Counted from the stretch's first letter, positions 9,944-20,912 are shown. The stretch: DNA of 64,000 nt from an uncultured bacterium (GCA_946056135.1 CAMGIN010000001.1:1-64000); one strand, 5' to 3'. The notes: generated by a model from the sequence alone, not told the origin. Numbers and translations: made by a program.

Positions 9944-10864
9944 TTATAATGTTTTTCCGTCTCCCGCATCCAGGACTTCCTTAACCTCTTTTCCCTCGCT
10001 GCTCAGGTGCTTGAAATTACCTAAAATCTCACTGACGGGATTGACGATGGCAAAGGTGTGGGGATATTTGTGCACAATCCTGGTCACGGCGGCCACCTGG
10101 GTTTTATTTACCACGCAAATCAATACACTGGTTTTCCGGCCAGAATACATTCCCTTTGCAGGAATCAGCGTGGTAGTATGGTGCAGGGTATCGATCAATT
10201 CCTTGGAAATCTCATCCGGATAATCCGTAATGATCTCAAAGGACATGGCCTGCCTGCCGGACTTCATCAGCCAGTCTCCTACGGTTGTTGCCATAAAGCT
10301 GTACAGGATGCACAGGATTACCGGCTCCATCTGATAGCCGTAGACAAAATAACTGCTGGCCGCAATGACACTGTTAATGGCGAAGCTCATGCCGAAAAAC
10401 GGCTTGTTTGGCTTACGTTTATGGATGACGGCGGAGATGAAATCCGTGCCGCCGGTATAAGCGCTGGCCTTCACCAGAATGGAATAAACATAGCCCTGAA
10501 TGACGCCTGCTACCAACGGTCCCAAAATCTTACTCGTTCCGTTATCCGTGACATAGGCAAAGGCAGACAGGTCCACATGATCCAGAATCAGCAGTCCTAT
10601 AGAAAAGGTGACCACATACACCATACTGCGCAGCGCGATAGGCTTGCTGACCTCTATGTAGCACCACAGTGCCAACGGAACATTGACCAGAAGACTTAAG
10701 TATCCCACACTGATACCAGAAACATACTGGATCATGGTACAGATACCGTTCAGACCAGACGGCGCAAACTGGTTTGGGAATATGAACAATTCATAGTTCA
10801 CAGATGCCACCAATGCCACGAAGACAATCACAAGATATGTCCAGACCTTTTTCACAGTTTGCAT
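9944..10864 (-). CDS. YitT family membrane protein (DUF2179 C-terminus)
   Basis: 306 aa; YELFIFPNQFAPSGLNGICTMIQY, TGGTDFIS, C-terminal domain. Confidence 0.88.
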   Translation of the reverse strand: MQTVKKVWTYLVIVFVALVASVNYELFIFPNQFAPSGLNGICTMIQYVSGISVGYLSLLVNVPLALWCYIEVSKPIALRSMVYVVTFSIGLLILDHVDLSAFAYVTDNGTSKILGPLVAGVIQGYVYSILVKASAYTGGTDFISAVIHKRKPNKPFFGMSFAINSVIAASSYFVYGYQMEPVILCILYSFMATTVGDWLMKSGRQAMSFEIITDYPDEISKELIDTLHHTTTLIPAKGMYSGRKTSVLICVVNKTQVAAVTRIVHKYPHTFAIVNPVSEILGNFKHLSSEGKEVKEVLDAGDGKTL

Positions 10865-11281
10865 AAATCCTGCTCCTATGACAAAAAAATCTATTCTGAC
10901 AGCTTACGCCGTATTTCTTAATTGTAAATTCTAGCATAGGATTTTGTAAGGGTCAAGGCGCAAAATAACAAATTTTCGCAACTCCTGACCGTGCTTTTGT
11001 ATCACTGTTCGATAATTGTCCGCCACAGGAAAATAGATGTCCTTTTCCCGCGACTATGCAGTGTTTTTTCCCATAAGCAGCACCTCCAATCCGCTGAGAA
11101 AACAGCTGTTTTGGCGTTCCAGAAGAATTGGAAATTCCTTTCGAAATTATTTTATTTTCACCAAAAACTCCTTGTCTTTTCTAGTAAAATGTGATAAAAT
11201 TTAGGGTGAATAATTATGCCCAAAAATTCGCTGCTGCACCCTCTTTTGGGCTCTTCAGAAAGACAGGAAAGGAGCCATACT

Positions 11282-12595
11282 ATGTATTCGTCCGCCTATG
11301 TCTGGGCAAAAGTTTTAAGCTATATGGAGGAACGGCTGGGCGCTGTCACCATTTCCGCCTGGTTCGATGATGCCGAGGTAGTGGAGCTGAACGAAAACAA
11401 TCTGATTCTCTATTCTCCCTCGGATTTTCGAAGGGAGATCATCCGCCGTCGCTGCACCGACTATATTCAGGATGCCCTGAAGGAAATTTTTAATTCTGAC
11501 GCAAAACTGCTTGTTTTCGGAGACGAGGAACTAAACGCCCGGAAATCCAAAGGCAGTACTCCCACCGCCATGGATTTCAATCCCCAGTTTACCTTTGACA
11601 ATTTCGTGGTGGGACCCTCCAACCGATTTGCCCATTCCGCAGCCATTGCGGTGAGCAAAACGCCGGGACAGGTCTACAATCCCTTGTTCATCTACGGCCC
11701 TCCCGGTGTTGGAAAGACGCACCTTTTGTACGCCATCGCCAACGGCATCCGAAAGGAAAATCCCAATGCCAATATCGTATATATCAAAGGCGACCAGTTT
11801 ACCAACGAGCTGATCGACGCCATCAAAAACGGTAAAAACATTGAATTCCGCTCCAAATACCGGGAAGCGGATCTGTTCCTGGTGGATGATATCCAGTTTA
11901 TTGCCGGCAAGGAATCCACCCAGGAGGAATTTTTTCACACGTTCAACAAGCTCTATGAGGAGCATAAGCAGATCGTCCTGACCTCCGATCGGAAGCCAGA
12001 CGATATGCTGACTCTGGAGGAACGTCTTCGCAGCCGCTTCCTGTGGGGTCTGATTGCGGACATCAATCCGCCGGATTACGAAACCCGTATGGCCATTATC
12101 AAGAACAAGGCCAAGCAGCTTGGTCTGAATCTGGATGACGAAGTATGCAACTACATCGCCATCAATATCACCAACAACGTTCGTCAGATCGAAGGTACCG
12201 TAAAAAAGATTCTGGCCTACCGGGATCTGAACAACATGCCCCTGGATCTGCCCAACATTTCCCGGGCCATTGATGACATGTTCAAGAGTGAAGGCAACGC
12301 CCTGCCCACGCCCAATCTGATTATCAGTCAGGTCTGCAAATTCTATAATGTGGATGATGTCGTTTTGCGGGGCACCCAGAAAAACAAAGGCACAGCAGAA
12401 GCGAGGCAGGTTGCCATGTATCTGATCCGAAAGCTGACCAATCTGTCCCTGCCCGACATCGGCAAGGAATTTGCCCGGGACCACTCCACGGTATTGTATG
12501 CCATTCGTAAAGTCGAAGTCGCTCTGAAAAATGGCGATACCAATATGCAGAACAACATCCGGGACATTACAGCCAACATCAACTCCTGCCTTTAA
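11282..12595 (+). CDS. dnaA: chromosomal replication initiator DnaA
   Basis: GPPGVGKTHLLYAIAN, FLVDDIQFIAGKESTQEEFFHTFN, RDHSTVLYAIRKVE; AAAGGAG RBS supports start 11282 rather than 11216. Confidence 0.97.
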   Translation: MYSSAYVWAKVLSYMEERLGAVTISAWFDDAEVVELNENNLILYSPSDFRREIIRRRCTDYIQDALKEIFNSDAKLLVFGDEELNARKSKGSTPTAMDFNPQFTFDNFVVGPSNRFAHSAAIAVSKTPGQVYNPLFIYGPPGVGKTHLLYAIANGIRKENPNANIVYIKGDQFTNELIDAIKNGKNIEFRSKYREADLFLVDDIQFIAGKESTQEEFFHTFNKLYEEHKQIVLTSDRKPDDMLTLEERLRSRFLWGLIADINPPDYETRMAIIKNKAKQLGLNLDDEVCNYIAINITNNVRQIEGTVKKILAYRDLNNMPLDLPNISRAIDDMFKSEGNALPTPNLIISQVCKFYNVDDVVLRGTQKNKGTAEARQVAMYLIRKLTNLSLPDIGKEFARDHSTVLYAIRKVEVALKNGDTNMQNNIRDITANINSCL

Positions 12596-12991
12596 ATCAA
12601 TGTGGAATGTGGAGTTAGGAGTGTGGAGTTGTTCTCAAAAGGAATGACCCATAACCTTCTATTCTATCTTCTGATACGCAGCAGTCTGTTTGCTTCGCAC
12701 AAATTTTCATCCCATAATATCACTTCCAACTCCACACTCCACACTTTTTTCTCCACAGGGGTTGTGGAATGTGGAAACTCAGTCTGTGGAGAACCTGGGA
12801 GCCAAAAATACTTCCACAGGGACTGTGGAAAAAAGTCGTAATTTTAACATTTGGCTGTGGAGAATTTTTCGTTGCGGCTGTAAAGAAAAACCCACTTTTC
12901 CACATAAATTTCCTCTACGGCTGTTATTACTACCTAAACTTATCTATGGATATATTTATTCTTCATTCTTTATCAAGAAAGGAACCTGACT
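12596..12991. other. candidate oriC region (dnaA-dnaN intergenic)
   Basis: Five DnaA-box-like 9-mers TT[CT]TCCACA or complement at 12749, 12785, 12824, 12856, 12896, then an AT-rich stretch before dnaN. Confidence 0.65.
12618..12740. repeat. GTGTGGAGT inverted-repeat element, copy A (dnaA-dnaN)
   Basis: GGAGTGTGGAGTTG at 12618-12631 and CAACTCCACACTCC at 12727-12740, perfect 14-bp arms. Confidence 0.75.
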
Positions 12992-14101
12992 ATGCGTTTT
13001 ACCTGTGAAAAAAGCATGCTGGTAACGGGTCTGAACATTGCAGGACGTACCGTCGCTCAGAAGAGCAGTCTTTCCGTCATCGAAGGTATCCTCTGCAAGG
13101 CCAGCCATGGCTTAAGCCTGACAGGCTATAATATGGAAACCGCCATTACCTATGAGATCGAAGCCGAAGTTGCGGATCCCGGCCAGTGCATTCTACCAGC
13201 CAAGCTATTCGGGGATATCATCCGCCGTCTGCCGGAGGGTCCCGTTACCGTAGTGGTAGACGAAGCCTTCAAGGTCTCAATCCGAGCAGGCTATGCTTCC
13301 TTCACTATCTCTGCAGAATCTGCCGATGAATATCCGGAGCTTCCTGATGTCAACGATGGACGGGCCATCAAAATTCCACAAAAGGAATTGAAAGAACTGA
13401 TCTCCGGCACCATCTTTGCGGTCTCTGAAAATCAGGGCCGCCCCATCCACACGGGAGTGAAATTTGAAGTCACGGATACTGCTATCACCACTGTGGCTGT
13501 GGATGGATTCCGGCTGGCTCGACGCACCTACCACCCGGAAAACCCTACAGGACGGGAGCTGAACTTTGTAGTCCCCGCTGCTGGATTGAAAGAAGTGGAA
13601 AAAATTGTAGCTGATACGGAGGAAAGCGCTGCATTTACGCTGGGTCCTAAGCACATTCTTTTCCAGATGGGCAGTGCGACTCTGGTCTGCCGTCTGCTGG
13701 AGGGAGAATTCCTGGACTGGAAAAAAGTGGTTCCCAATAACTGTCCTGTGAAACTGGTGGCAAATGTTTCAGATTTGGCCTCCTCTGTAGAGCGTGTAGG
13801 TTTGATAGTCTCTGAAAAGTACAAAAGTCCCGTCCGTTGTGTGTTTAGTCACCAAGAGCTGCTGATGCGTACCAATACCACCATCGGTGCCGCGGAAGAC
13901 CGCTGCTCCATTGCCGGTGACGGCAAGGAGTTGGAAATCGGTTTCAATGTCCGGTATCTGGCGGATGCGCTGCGGGTGATTCCCAGTGAGGAGGTTACTC
14001 TGGAACTGACCAATGGATTAAGCCCCATCGTTTTGACTCCTGTGGATGAAAAACAGGATTTTGCTTACATGGTTCTGCCGGTCCGAATCAAGAACAACTG
14101 A
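12992..14101 (+). CDS. dnaN: DNA polymerase III beta clamp
   Basis: 369 aa; MRFTCEKSMLVTGLNIAGRTV start and C-terminal YMVLPVR. Confidence 0.96.
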   Translation: MRFTCEKSMLVTGLNIAGRTVAQKSSLSVIEGILCKASHGLSLTGYNMETAITYEIEAEVADPGQCILPAKLFGDIIRRLPEGPVTVVVDEAFKVSIRAGYASFTISAESADEYPELPDVNDGRAIKIPQKELKELISGTIFAVSENQGRPIHTGVKFEVTDTAITTVAVDGFRLARRTYHPENPTGRELNFVVPAAGLKEVEKIVADTEESAAFTLGPKHILFQMGSATLVCRLLEGEFLDWKKVVPNNCPVKLVANVSDLASSVERVGLIVSEKYKSPVRCVFSHQELLMRTNTTIGAAEDRCSIAGDGKELEIGFNVRYLADALRVIPSEEVTLELTNGLSPIVLTPVDEKQDFAYMVLPVRIKNN

Positions 14102-14122
14102 TCGCGCCAAGGAGAATAGCTT

Positions 14123-14368
14123 ATGAAGGTAGTTGTCAGAAAAAAAGAAAACACGATTCCTGTTGTCATTCATACGGAATATATCAAACTGCAGGATGCC
14201 ATGAAGCTGGCCAACATTGTCTATTCCGGCGGCGAAGCGAAAATCCTGATCCAGGAGGAGCAGGTCACGGTCAATGGCGAGATTTGTACTATGCGGGGAA
14301 AAAAGCTGTACCCTGGAGATAAATTCCAATTTCAGGACCAGGCCTACGTCATCTCTGACCAGGTATGA
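14123..14368 (+). CDS. S4-domain RNA-binding protein (YaaA-like)
   Basis: IKLQDAMKLANIVYSGGEAKILIQEEQVTVNGEICTMRGKKLYPGD between dnaN and recF. Confidence 0.88.
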   Translation: MKVVVRKKENTIPVVIHTEYIKLQDAMKLANIVYSGGEAKILIQEEQVTVNGEICTMRGKKLYPGDKFQFQDQAYVISDQV

Positions 14369-15465
14369 ACCTGACATCATTGGAGTTGCGGAACTTCCGC
14401 AATTATCAGCAGGTCCAGCTGGAATTTGATCCCGGTGTGAATCTTATCGTTGGGGACAATGCCCAAGGAAAAACCAATCTGCTGGAGGCCATTTCCTATT
14501 TGGGTTGCGGCAAAAGCTTTCGGGCCCAGAAGGTAAGCGAAATGGTGCGCTTTGGGGAGGAATTTGCAGAGCTGAAGGGAACGGTCTTTTCTCAAGAACG
14601 GGAACAGACCTTGCGGATTCTGCTGTTCAGCGGCAGCCGCCCCCGGCAGATGTTCCGCAACGGATCAAAAAAGAAATCATTGGAAGAAATTTCTGGTGTT
14701 CTGCCTACCGTACTGTTCTGCCCGGAGGATCTATTGGTTCTGAAAACAGGAGCAGCCCAGCGGCGGCGGTTTGGAGATATTGCGTTATGTCAACTAAGAC
14801 CCAACTATGATGCCGCTCTGACGGAATATAACCGTATTCTGGAACAAAAAAGCCGTATTCTCAAGGATCATTTTGAAAATCCGGCAATTTTGGAGATTTT
14901 GCCGGAGTATAATACCCGGCTTTGCCAGGTGGGCGCACTGTTGATCTCCTACCGGGCCCGGTTCTATGAGGGACTTGGGAAAGCAGCGGCCAAATACCAC
15001 AGCCAATTTTCCGGCGGTTCGGAAACGTTTACACTGGAATATAAGACGGTTTCCACGGTACAGGATCCCTTTGCTCCTGTGAAAACCCTGACCCAGGAGT
15101 TGTTGGACCATCTGGACCGGCACTACCGGGCAGAGTTGGAAACTGGCCAGTGCCTGACGGGACCTCATAAGGATGATTTTACCGTGTCGCTATCCGGGAT
15201 CGATTTGAAGATTTACGGTTCTCAGGGGCAGACCCGTACCGCTGCCATCAGCCTGAAGCTGGCGCAGCGGGAGTTGATGGGCAGGGAGTGGGGCGAAGAG
15301 CCTGTTCTTCTGCTGGATGATGTCCTTTCTGAGCTGGATCCCGGACGGCAGGATTTTGTTTTGAACCAGATCGTGTCCGGACAGGTCTTTATTACCTGCT
15401 GTGAACCGGGGCGGTTTACCAAGCTGGGAAAGACAATAGAAATTTCAAAAGGAAAAATAGTATAA
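14365..15465 (+). CDS. recF: DNA replication/repair protein RecF
   Basis: LTSLELRNFRNYQ, GDNAQGKTNLLEAI, LLLDDVLSELD. Confidence 0.96.
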   Translation: MNLTSLELRNFRNYQQVQLEFDPGVNLIVGDNAQGKTNLLEAISYLGCGKSFRAQKVSEMVRFGEEFAELKGTVFSQEREQTLRILLFSGSRPRQMFRNGSKKKSLEEISGVLPTVLFCPEDLLVLKTGAAQRRRFGDIALCQLRPNYDAALTEYNRILEQKSRILKDHFENPAILEILPEYNTRLCQVGALLISYRARFYEGLGKAAAKYHSQFSGGSETFTLEYKTVSTVQDPFAPVKTLTQELLDHLDRHYRAELETGQCLTGPHKDDFTVSLSGIDLKIYGSQGQTRTAAISLKLAQRELMGREWGEEPVLLLDDVLSELDPGRQDFVLNQIVSGQVFITCCEPGRFTKLGKTIEISKGKIV

Positions 15466-15467
15466 GA

Positions 15468-15550
15468 GTGGAGTGTGGAGAGTTGAGAGTGGAGTTATCA
15501 AGGTTTGAACATATTCTGTCTTCACTCTCCAATCTCCAAACTCCACGCTG
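15468..15550. repeat. GTGTGGAGT inverted-repeat element, copy B (recF-gyrB)
   Basis: GAGTGGAGTGTGGAGAGTTGAGAGTGGAG facing CACTCTCCAATCTCCAAACTCCACGC. Confidence 0.65.
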
Positions 15551-15567
15551 GCTATTGGGAGGATATT

Positions 15568-17499
15568 ATGTCTGATGAAACGAAAGTAACGCAGGAATAC
15601 GGCGCAGAGCAAATCCAGGTTCTGGAAGGCCTGGAAGCCGTCCGGAAACGTCCCGGTATGTATATCGGTTCCACGTCTTCTTCCGGTCTGCACCATCTTG
15701 TATATGAGATTGTAGATAATGCCATTGATGAGGCGTTGGCGGGCTACTGTAAGCACATTACCGTCACCATCAATCCCGGCGATTCCATTACGGTCACCGA
15801 TGATGGCCGCGGCATTCCGGTGGATATTCAGCCCCAGACCGGACGGCCTGCCCTGGAAGTGGTCTACACTGTGCTGCATGCCGGCGGCAAGTTTGGCGGC
15901 GGCGGTTATAAGGTTTCCGGTGGTCTCCACGGTGTGGGAGCCTCTGTGGTGAACGCCCTGAGTGAATGGCTGCGGGTTCGGGTTCATAAGAACGGCAGCA
16001 TCTATGAAATGAAATTTGCCAGAGGTCATATCACCCAGGAGATGAAGATTGTTGGCAAAACAGACAAGACTGGTACTGAGGTCACCTTCCAGCCCGATCC
16101 TGAAATGTTTGATACCCTGGTCTATGACTATGAAATTCTCCATGAGCGTATGCGGGAGGAAGCCTTCCTGAACGCCGGTTTGTCCATTACCATTACCGAT
16201 GACCGGGACGACGAAAAACAGATCACCGAGACCATGTGCTATGAAGGCGGCATCCGGGAATTTGCCGTCTGGTGCAACCGCAACAAAACGCCCCTGCATT
16301 CTGATGTGATCTACATGAGCGGCAGCAAGGGCGATGCTTCCGCGGAGATTGCCATTCAGTATAACGACGGTTATAACGAATTCATGATGTCCTTTGCCAA
16401 CGACGTCCGAACCCCGGAGGGCGGCATGCATGAGACCGGCTTCAAGACCGCTTTGACCCGGGTGTTGAACGCCTACGGCGTGAAAAACGGAACCATCAAG
16501 GGCGACGACAAGGTTTCCGGCGAGGACTGCCGGGAGGGAATCACCGCCATTATCTCCGTAAAGCTGACAGACGCCCAGTTTGAAGGCCAGACCAAGGCTA
16601 AGCTGGGCAACGCCTATATCCGCACTCTGGTGGATCAGATCGTGAACGACCAGCTGACCACTTATTTTGAGGAGCATCCCCAGATCGCCAAGGCCATTTT
16701 GGAGAAAGCCATGATGGCGAACCGGGCAAGAGAAGCTGCCCGGAAAGCCCGGGAGTCCATCCGCCGGAAAACCGGTCTGGAATCCGGCCAGATGCCGGAC
16801 AAGCTCCAGGACTGCAACGAGCGGGATCCCAGTCTATGTGAAATTTACATCGTCGAGGGTGACTCCGCTGCAGGCTCTGCCATTCAGGGCAGAGATTCCC
16901 GGTTCCAGGCAATCCTCGCTATGTGGGGTAAAATGCTGAACGTGGAAAAAGCCCGGGCCGACAAGATCTACGGAAATGACAAGCTGTACCCTCTGATCGT
17001 GGCCCTGGGTGCGGGCATTGGGGAGGAATTTGATATTGAGAAGCTGCGCTATCACAAGGTCATTATCATGTCCGATGCCGATGTGGACGGCGCTCATATC
17101 CGTACATTACTTCTCACCTTCTTCTTCCGCTATATGCGGCCTCTGATCGAGCATGGTTATGTGTATTCCGCAGTGCCGCCCCTGTACAAGCTGACCCGGG
17201 GCAGAACTGTGAAGGTGGCTTATTCCGATGAACAGCGGGACCAGGTTTCCGCCCAGATGCGCAGTGACAATCCCAACGCCAAGGTGGACATCTCCCGGTT
17301 CAAGGGCTTAGGCGAAATGGACCCCCACGAGTTGTGGGAGACCACCATGGACCCGGAAAAGCGTACTCTGCGCCGGATTACCCTGGAAGATGCCCAGCGG
17401 GCCGATGCAATTTTCACCGTCCTCATGGGCGAGCAGGTGGAGCCCAGAAAAGACTGGATCGAGCAGAATGCCAAGTACGCCGTCAACATTGACATTTAA
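15568..17499 (+). CDS. gyrB: DNA gyrase subunit B
   Basis: GLEAVRKRPGMYIGST, EGDSAAGSA; start at MSDETK with GGGAGGA RBS. Confidence 0.97.
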   Translation: MSDETKVTQEYGAEQIQVLEGLEAVRKRPGMYIGSTSSSGLHHLVYEIVDNAIDEALAGYCKHITVTINPGDSITVTDDGRGIPVDIQPQTGRPALEVVYTVLHAGGKFGGGGYKVSGGLHGVGASVVNALSEWLRVRVHKNGSIYEMKFARGHITQEMKIVGKTDKTGTEVTFQPDPEMFDTLVYDYEILHERMREEAFLNAGLSITITDDRDDEKQITETMCYEGGIREFAVWCNRNKTPLHSDVIYMSGSKGDASAEIAIQYNDGYNEFMMSFANDVRTPEGGMHETGFKTALTRVLNAYGVKNGTIKGDDKVSGEDCREGITAIISVKLTDAQFEGQTKAKLGNAYIRTLVDQIVNDQLTTYFEEHPQIAKAILEKAMMANRAREAARKARESIRRKTGLESGQMPDKLQDCNERDPSLCEIYIVEGDSAAGSAIQGRDSRFQAILAMWGKMLNVEKARADKIYGNDKLYPLIVALGAGIGEEFDIEKLRYHKVIIMSDADVDGAHIRTLLLTFFFRYMRPLIEHGYVYSAVPPLYKLTRGRTVKVAYSDEQRDQVSAQMRSDNPNAKVDISRFKGLGEMDPHELWETTMDPEKRTLRRITLEDAQRADAIFTVLMGEQVEPRKDWIEQNAKYAVNIDI

Positions 17500-17501
17500 T
17501 C

Positions 17502-17576
17502 AGTGTGGAGTTTGGAGTGTGAAGTGTGGAGTTTCTGAGAAATAACTCCACACTCCACATTCCACACTCCAAACTC
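17502..17576. repeat. GTGTGGAGT inverted-repeat element, copy C (gyrB-gyrA)
   Basis: GTGTGGAGTTTGGAGTGTGAAGTGTGGAGTT facing AACTCCACACTCCACATTCCACACTCCAAACTC. Confidence 0.75.
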
Positions 17577-17596
17577 AAATACATGGAGGTGCTATC

Positions 17597-20098
17597 ATGG
17601 CACATAACCGCAGCTATAAACCAGAGGATATCCGTTTCCCGGACCAGGTGATTACTGAATCCAACCTGGTGGACGAAATGGAAAAATCCTATATTGAATA
17701 TGCAATGTCCGTCATTGTGGGCCGGGCGCTGCCGGATGTTCGGGACGGTCTGAAGCCGGTCCACCGCCGCATCCTGTACACCATGTACGAAAGCGGCCTG
17801 ACCTCTGACAAGCCATTTAAAAAGTCCGCTACCTGCGTCGGTGACGTGCTGGGTAAATACCATCCCCATGGCGATGCATCTGTCTATGATGCTATGGTTC
17901 GGCTTGCCCAGGACTTTTCCATGCGATACATGCTGGTGGACGGCCACGGCAACTTTGGTTCCGTGGACGGCGATCCCCCGGCAGCCTACCGGTATACCGA
18001 GGCCCGTTTGAGTAAGATTTCCAATGAGATGCTCCGGGATATCGACAAGGACACCGTGGACTGGGATCCCAACTTCGACGAGTCCCGGAAAGAACCCCGG
18101 GTTCTGCCCTCCCGGTTCCCTAACCTGCTGGTGAACGGCTCCAGCGGCATTGCCGTTGGTATGGCTACCAATATCCCACCCCACAATCTGACAGAGGTTA
18201 TCAACGCCTGCGTCTGTGTGCTGGATGATCCCGAGGCGACGCTGACAGACCTGATGGAGCATATTTCTGGTCCGGACTTCCCTACCGGCGGCATCATCAT
18301 GGGCCGCAGCGGCATCCGGGCGGCTTACGCCACAGGACGGGGCAAGATTGTAGTCCGTGCCCGCACCGAGTTTGAGGAATTCGGCAAGGACCGTGTTAGA
18401 ATCGTGGTCACCGAACTTCCCTACCAGGTGAACAAGCGCCAACTCATCAAAACCATTGCCGACCAGGTGAAGGACAAGCGCCTGGATGGCATTTCCGACC
18501 TGAGGGACGAGACGGACCGCAACGGCATGCGCATGGTCATCGAACTGAAAAAGGATGCCAATCCCCAGGTGGTGCTGAACAACCTGTTCAAGCAGACCGC
18601 TCTGCAGAGCAGCTTCGGCATCATCATGCTGGCATTGGTAGACAACCAGATGCAGCCGAAGATTCTGTCCCTGCGGCAGATCATCGACGAATATCTGAAG
18701 CATCAGGAAGAGATCCTGACCCGCCGTACCCAGTATGATCTGCGGAAAGCCCGGGAACGTGCTCACCTGTTGGAGGGCCTGCTGATTGCCCAAGACAACA
18801 TCGACGAGGTCATCCGTATCATCCGTTCGGCTTACGATGACGCCAAGCAGCGCCTGATGGACCGGTTTGGCTTGGACGATATCCAGGCCCAGGCAATCCT
18901 GGATATGCGCCTGAAAGCCCTCCAGGGCCTGGACCGGGAAAAGCTGCAGAGCGAATATGACGAGCTCCAGGAGAAAATCCGCTATTATATGGAGCTGCTG
19001 GAGGATCCTGCCAAGCTTCGGGCTGTGCTTCGGGAGGAACTGCTTGAGATCCGGGACAAGTTTGGCGACAAGCGGAAGACTGAAATCCAGGACATTGAGG
19101 ACGAGATTGACATTGAGGATCTCATCGAGGAAGAGACCTGCGCCTTTACCCTGTCCAATGAGGGGTACATCAAGCGGATGCCTGTGGACACCTACCGCAC
19201 CCAGAGCCGGGGCGGCCGGGGCGTCAATGCCCAGAACCTGAAGGAGGAGGATTACGTCAAGTCCCTGATGATTGCTTCCACCCATGACCATATGCTGTTC
19301 TTTACAGATTTGGGTCGGGTACACCACCGGAAGGGTTATCAGATTCCCGAGGGAGGCCGTACCGCCAGAGGCACCGCCATCGTCAATGTCCTGCCGCTGG
19401 AGCCTGGTGAGAAGGTTACGGCAGTGGTTGTTACCCGGGAGTTTGACGACAATGAGTATCTCATGATGGTCACCCGGAATGGCACCGTCAAGCGGATTCC
19501 CTTTATCGCCCTGAAAACCAACCGGAAAACCGGTATTCGGGCCATCACCCTGGATGAAGGGGATCATCTAATCAACGTGATCCGCACCAATGGCAACGAC
19601 AATATCCTTCTGGCCACGGCCCAAGGCATGGCAATCTGCTTCAATGAAAACGACGTCAGGCCTATGGGACGGGACGCGGCTGGTGTTCGCGGAATTATGT
19701 TAACCGGAGCGGACTATGTGGTAGGCGCGGAGAAGGCTGAGGAAGGCAAGACTCTGCTGACTGTCACTGTCAACGGCTACGGAAAACGCACGGAGCTGGC
19801 GGAATATCTGCGCACCGGTGCAAATGGCGAGAAGGTTGCCCAGAGCCGGGGAGGCAAGGGTCTAAAGAACTACAACATCACTGCAAAAACCGGTAATGTG
19901 GCTGGCTGCCGGGTAGTGGGCGAGAATGATGATGTGATGCTGATTGAAAACGGCGGCGTCATCATCCGCATTCCCGCATCCTCTATCAATGTGTATAAGC
20001 GGGATGTCCAGGGCGTCATTGTCATGCGCATAGAGGAAGGCAACCAGGTGGTTTCTCTGGAGCGTGTGGAGAATATTGAGGAACCGGAACAGGAATGA
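17597..20098 (+). CDS. gyrA: DNA gyrase subunit A
   Basis: 833 aa; [40 protein letters not shown]. Confidence 0.98.
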   Translation: MAHNRSYKPEDIRFPDQVITESNLVDEMEKSYIEYAMSVIVGRALPDVRDGLKPVHRRILYTMYESGLTSDKPFKKSATCVGDVLGKYHPHGDASVYDAMVRLAQDFSMRYMLVDGHGNFGSVDGDPPAAYRYTEARLSKISNEMLRDIDKDTVDWDPNFDESRKEPRVLPSRFPNLLVNGSSGIAVGMATNIPPHNLTEVINACVCVLDDPEATLTDLMEHISGPDFPTGGIIMGRSGIRAAYATGRGKIVVRARTEFEEFGKDRVRIVVTELPYQVNKRQLIKTIADQVKDKRLDGISDLRDETDRNGMRMVIELKKDANPQVVLNNLFKQTALQSSFGIIMLALVDNQMQPKILSLRQIIDEYLKHQEEILTRRTQYDLRKARERAHLLEGLLIAQDNIDEVIRIIRSAYDDAKQRLMDRFGLDDIQAQAILDMRLKALQGLDREKLQSEYDELQEKIRYYMELLEDPAKLRAVLREELLEIRDKFGDKRKTEIQDIEDEIDIEDLIEEETCAFTLSNEGYIKRMPVDTYRTQSRGGRGVNAQNLKEEDYVKSLMIASTHDHMLFFTDLGRVHHRKGYQIPEGGRTARGTAIVNVLPLEPGEKVTAVVVTREFDDNEYLMMVTRNGTVKRIPFIALKTNRKTGIRAITLDEGDHLINVIRTNGNDNILLATAQGMAICFNENDVRPMGRDAAGVRGIMLTGADYVVGAEKAEEGKTLLTVTVNGYGKRTELAEYLRTGANGEKVAQSRGGKGLKNYNITAKTGNVAGCRVVGENDDVMLIENGGVIIRIPASSINVYKRDVQGVIVMRIEEGNQVVSLERVENIEEPEQE

Positions 20099-20532
20099 AG
20101 ACAGTAACGTTGTATACGGATGGCGCCTGCTCCGGGAACCCCGGTCCCGGGGGCTGGGGCGCTATTCTGGAATGGAATGGGATTGAGAAAGAGTTGTCCG
20201 GCGGCGAAAATAACACCACCAACAACCGAATGGAATTGACCGCCGTAATCCGGGGGCTGGAGGCACTGAAGGAGCCCTGCATTGTGGAGCTGTATTCCGA
20301 CAGCAAATACGTCATTGATGCGCTGCAAAAGGGCTGGGCTGTCTCCTGGAAAAAACGGGGCTGGATCAAGTCCGATAAGAAGCCTGCTCTGAATCCAGAT
20401 CTGTGGGAGATTTTGTTACAGCTGACAGAAAAGCATCAGCTGCACTATCATTGGGTCAAAGGCCACGGGTCAAATCCGAAAAACAACCGCTGTGATGAAC
20501 TGGCAGTATCCGAATGGAAAAAGCTTAAGTGA
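20095..20532 (+). CDS. rnhA: ribonuclease HI
   Basis: [44 protein letters not shown]. Confidence 0.95.
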   Translation: MKTVTLYTDGACSGNPGPGGWGAILEWNGIEKELSGGENNTTNNRMELTAVIRGLEALKEPCIVELYSDSKYVIDALQKGWAVSWKKRGWIKSDKKPALNPDLWEILLQLTEKHQLHYHWVKGHGSNPKNNRCDELAVSEWKKLK

Positions 20533-20545
20533 GTGAAGAACATGG

Positions 20546-20582
20546 AGAGTGGAGTTTGGAAAGAAATCTGGAACTCCACTCT
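20546..20582. repeat. shorter related inverted repeat, copy D (rnhA-remB)
   Basis: AGAGTGGAGTT at 20546-20556 and AACTCCACTCT at 20572-20582. Confidence 0.6.
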
Positions 20583-20636
20583 TCTACAATTCTCTATCTT
20601 AATTTTGCATCTCTTAGGAAAAAGCGAGAGATTTTT

Positions 20637-20879
20637 ATGTATTTATCTATTGGCAATGATATGGCAGTCCGGGATCACAGCATTGTTGGGATCTTTGACC
20701 TGGACAACACCTCTACCTCCAAGCGCACAAGAGAATTCCTGAACCGGGCGGAAAAGGAAGGAGAAGTGGTTCCTTGCGACGACCTTCCTAAATCCTTCGT
20801 GCTGACCTCGGAATACGGCTTCGACCGGGTTTATCTGACGGCACTAAACGCGGCAACCTTGGAAAAACGGCTGAAATAA
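20637..20879 (+). CDS. remB: RemB-like DUF370 regulator
   Basis: MYLSIGNDMAVRDHSIVGIFDLDNTSTSKRTREFL; start inside the longer ORF at 20529. Confidence 0.8.
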   Translation: MYLSIGNDMAVRDHSIVGIFDLDNTSTSKRTREFLNRAEKEGEVVPCDDLPKSFVLTSEYGFDRVYLTALNAATLEKRLK

Positions 20880-20883
20880 AATA

Positions 20884-20912
20884 CCAAAAACAGGACCGGC
20901 GGTCCTGTTTTT
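20884..20912 (+). terminator. intrinsic terminator after remB
   Basis: AAAAACAGGACC GGC GGTCCTGTTTTTT. Confidence 0.85.

Noticed and set aside
12602-13008. Short ORFs in the dnaA-dnaN gap
   Set aside because: Overlap the origin-like repeats and boxes; compositionally non-coding.
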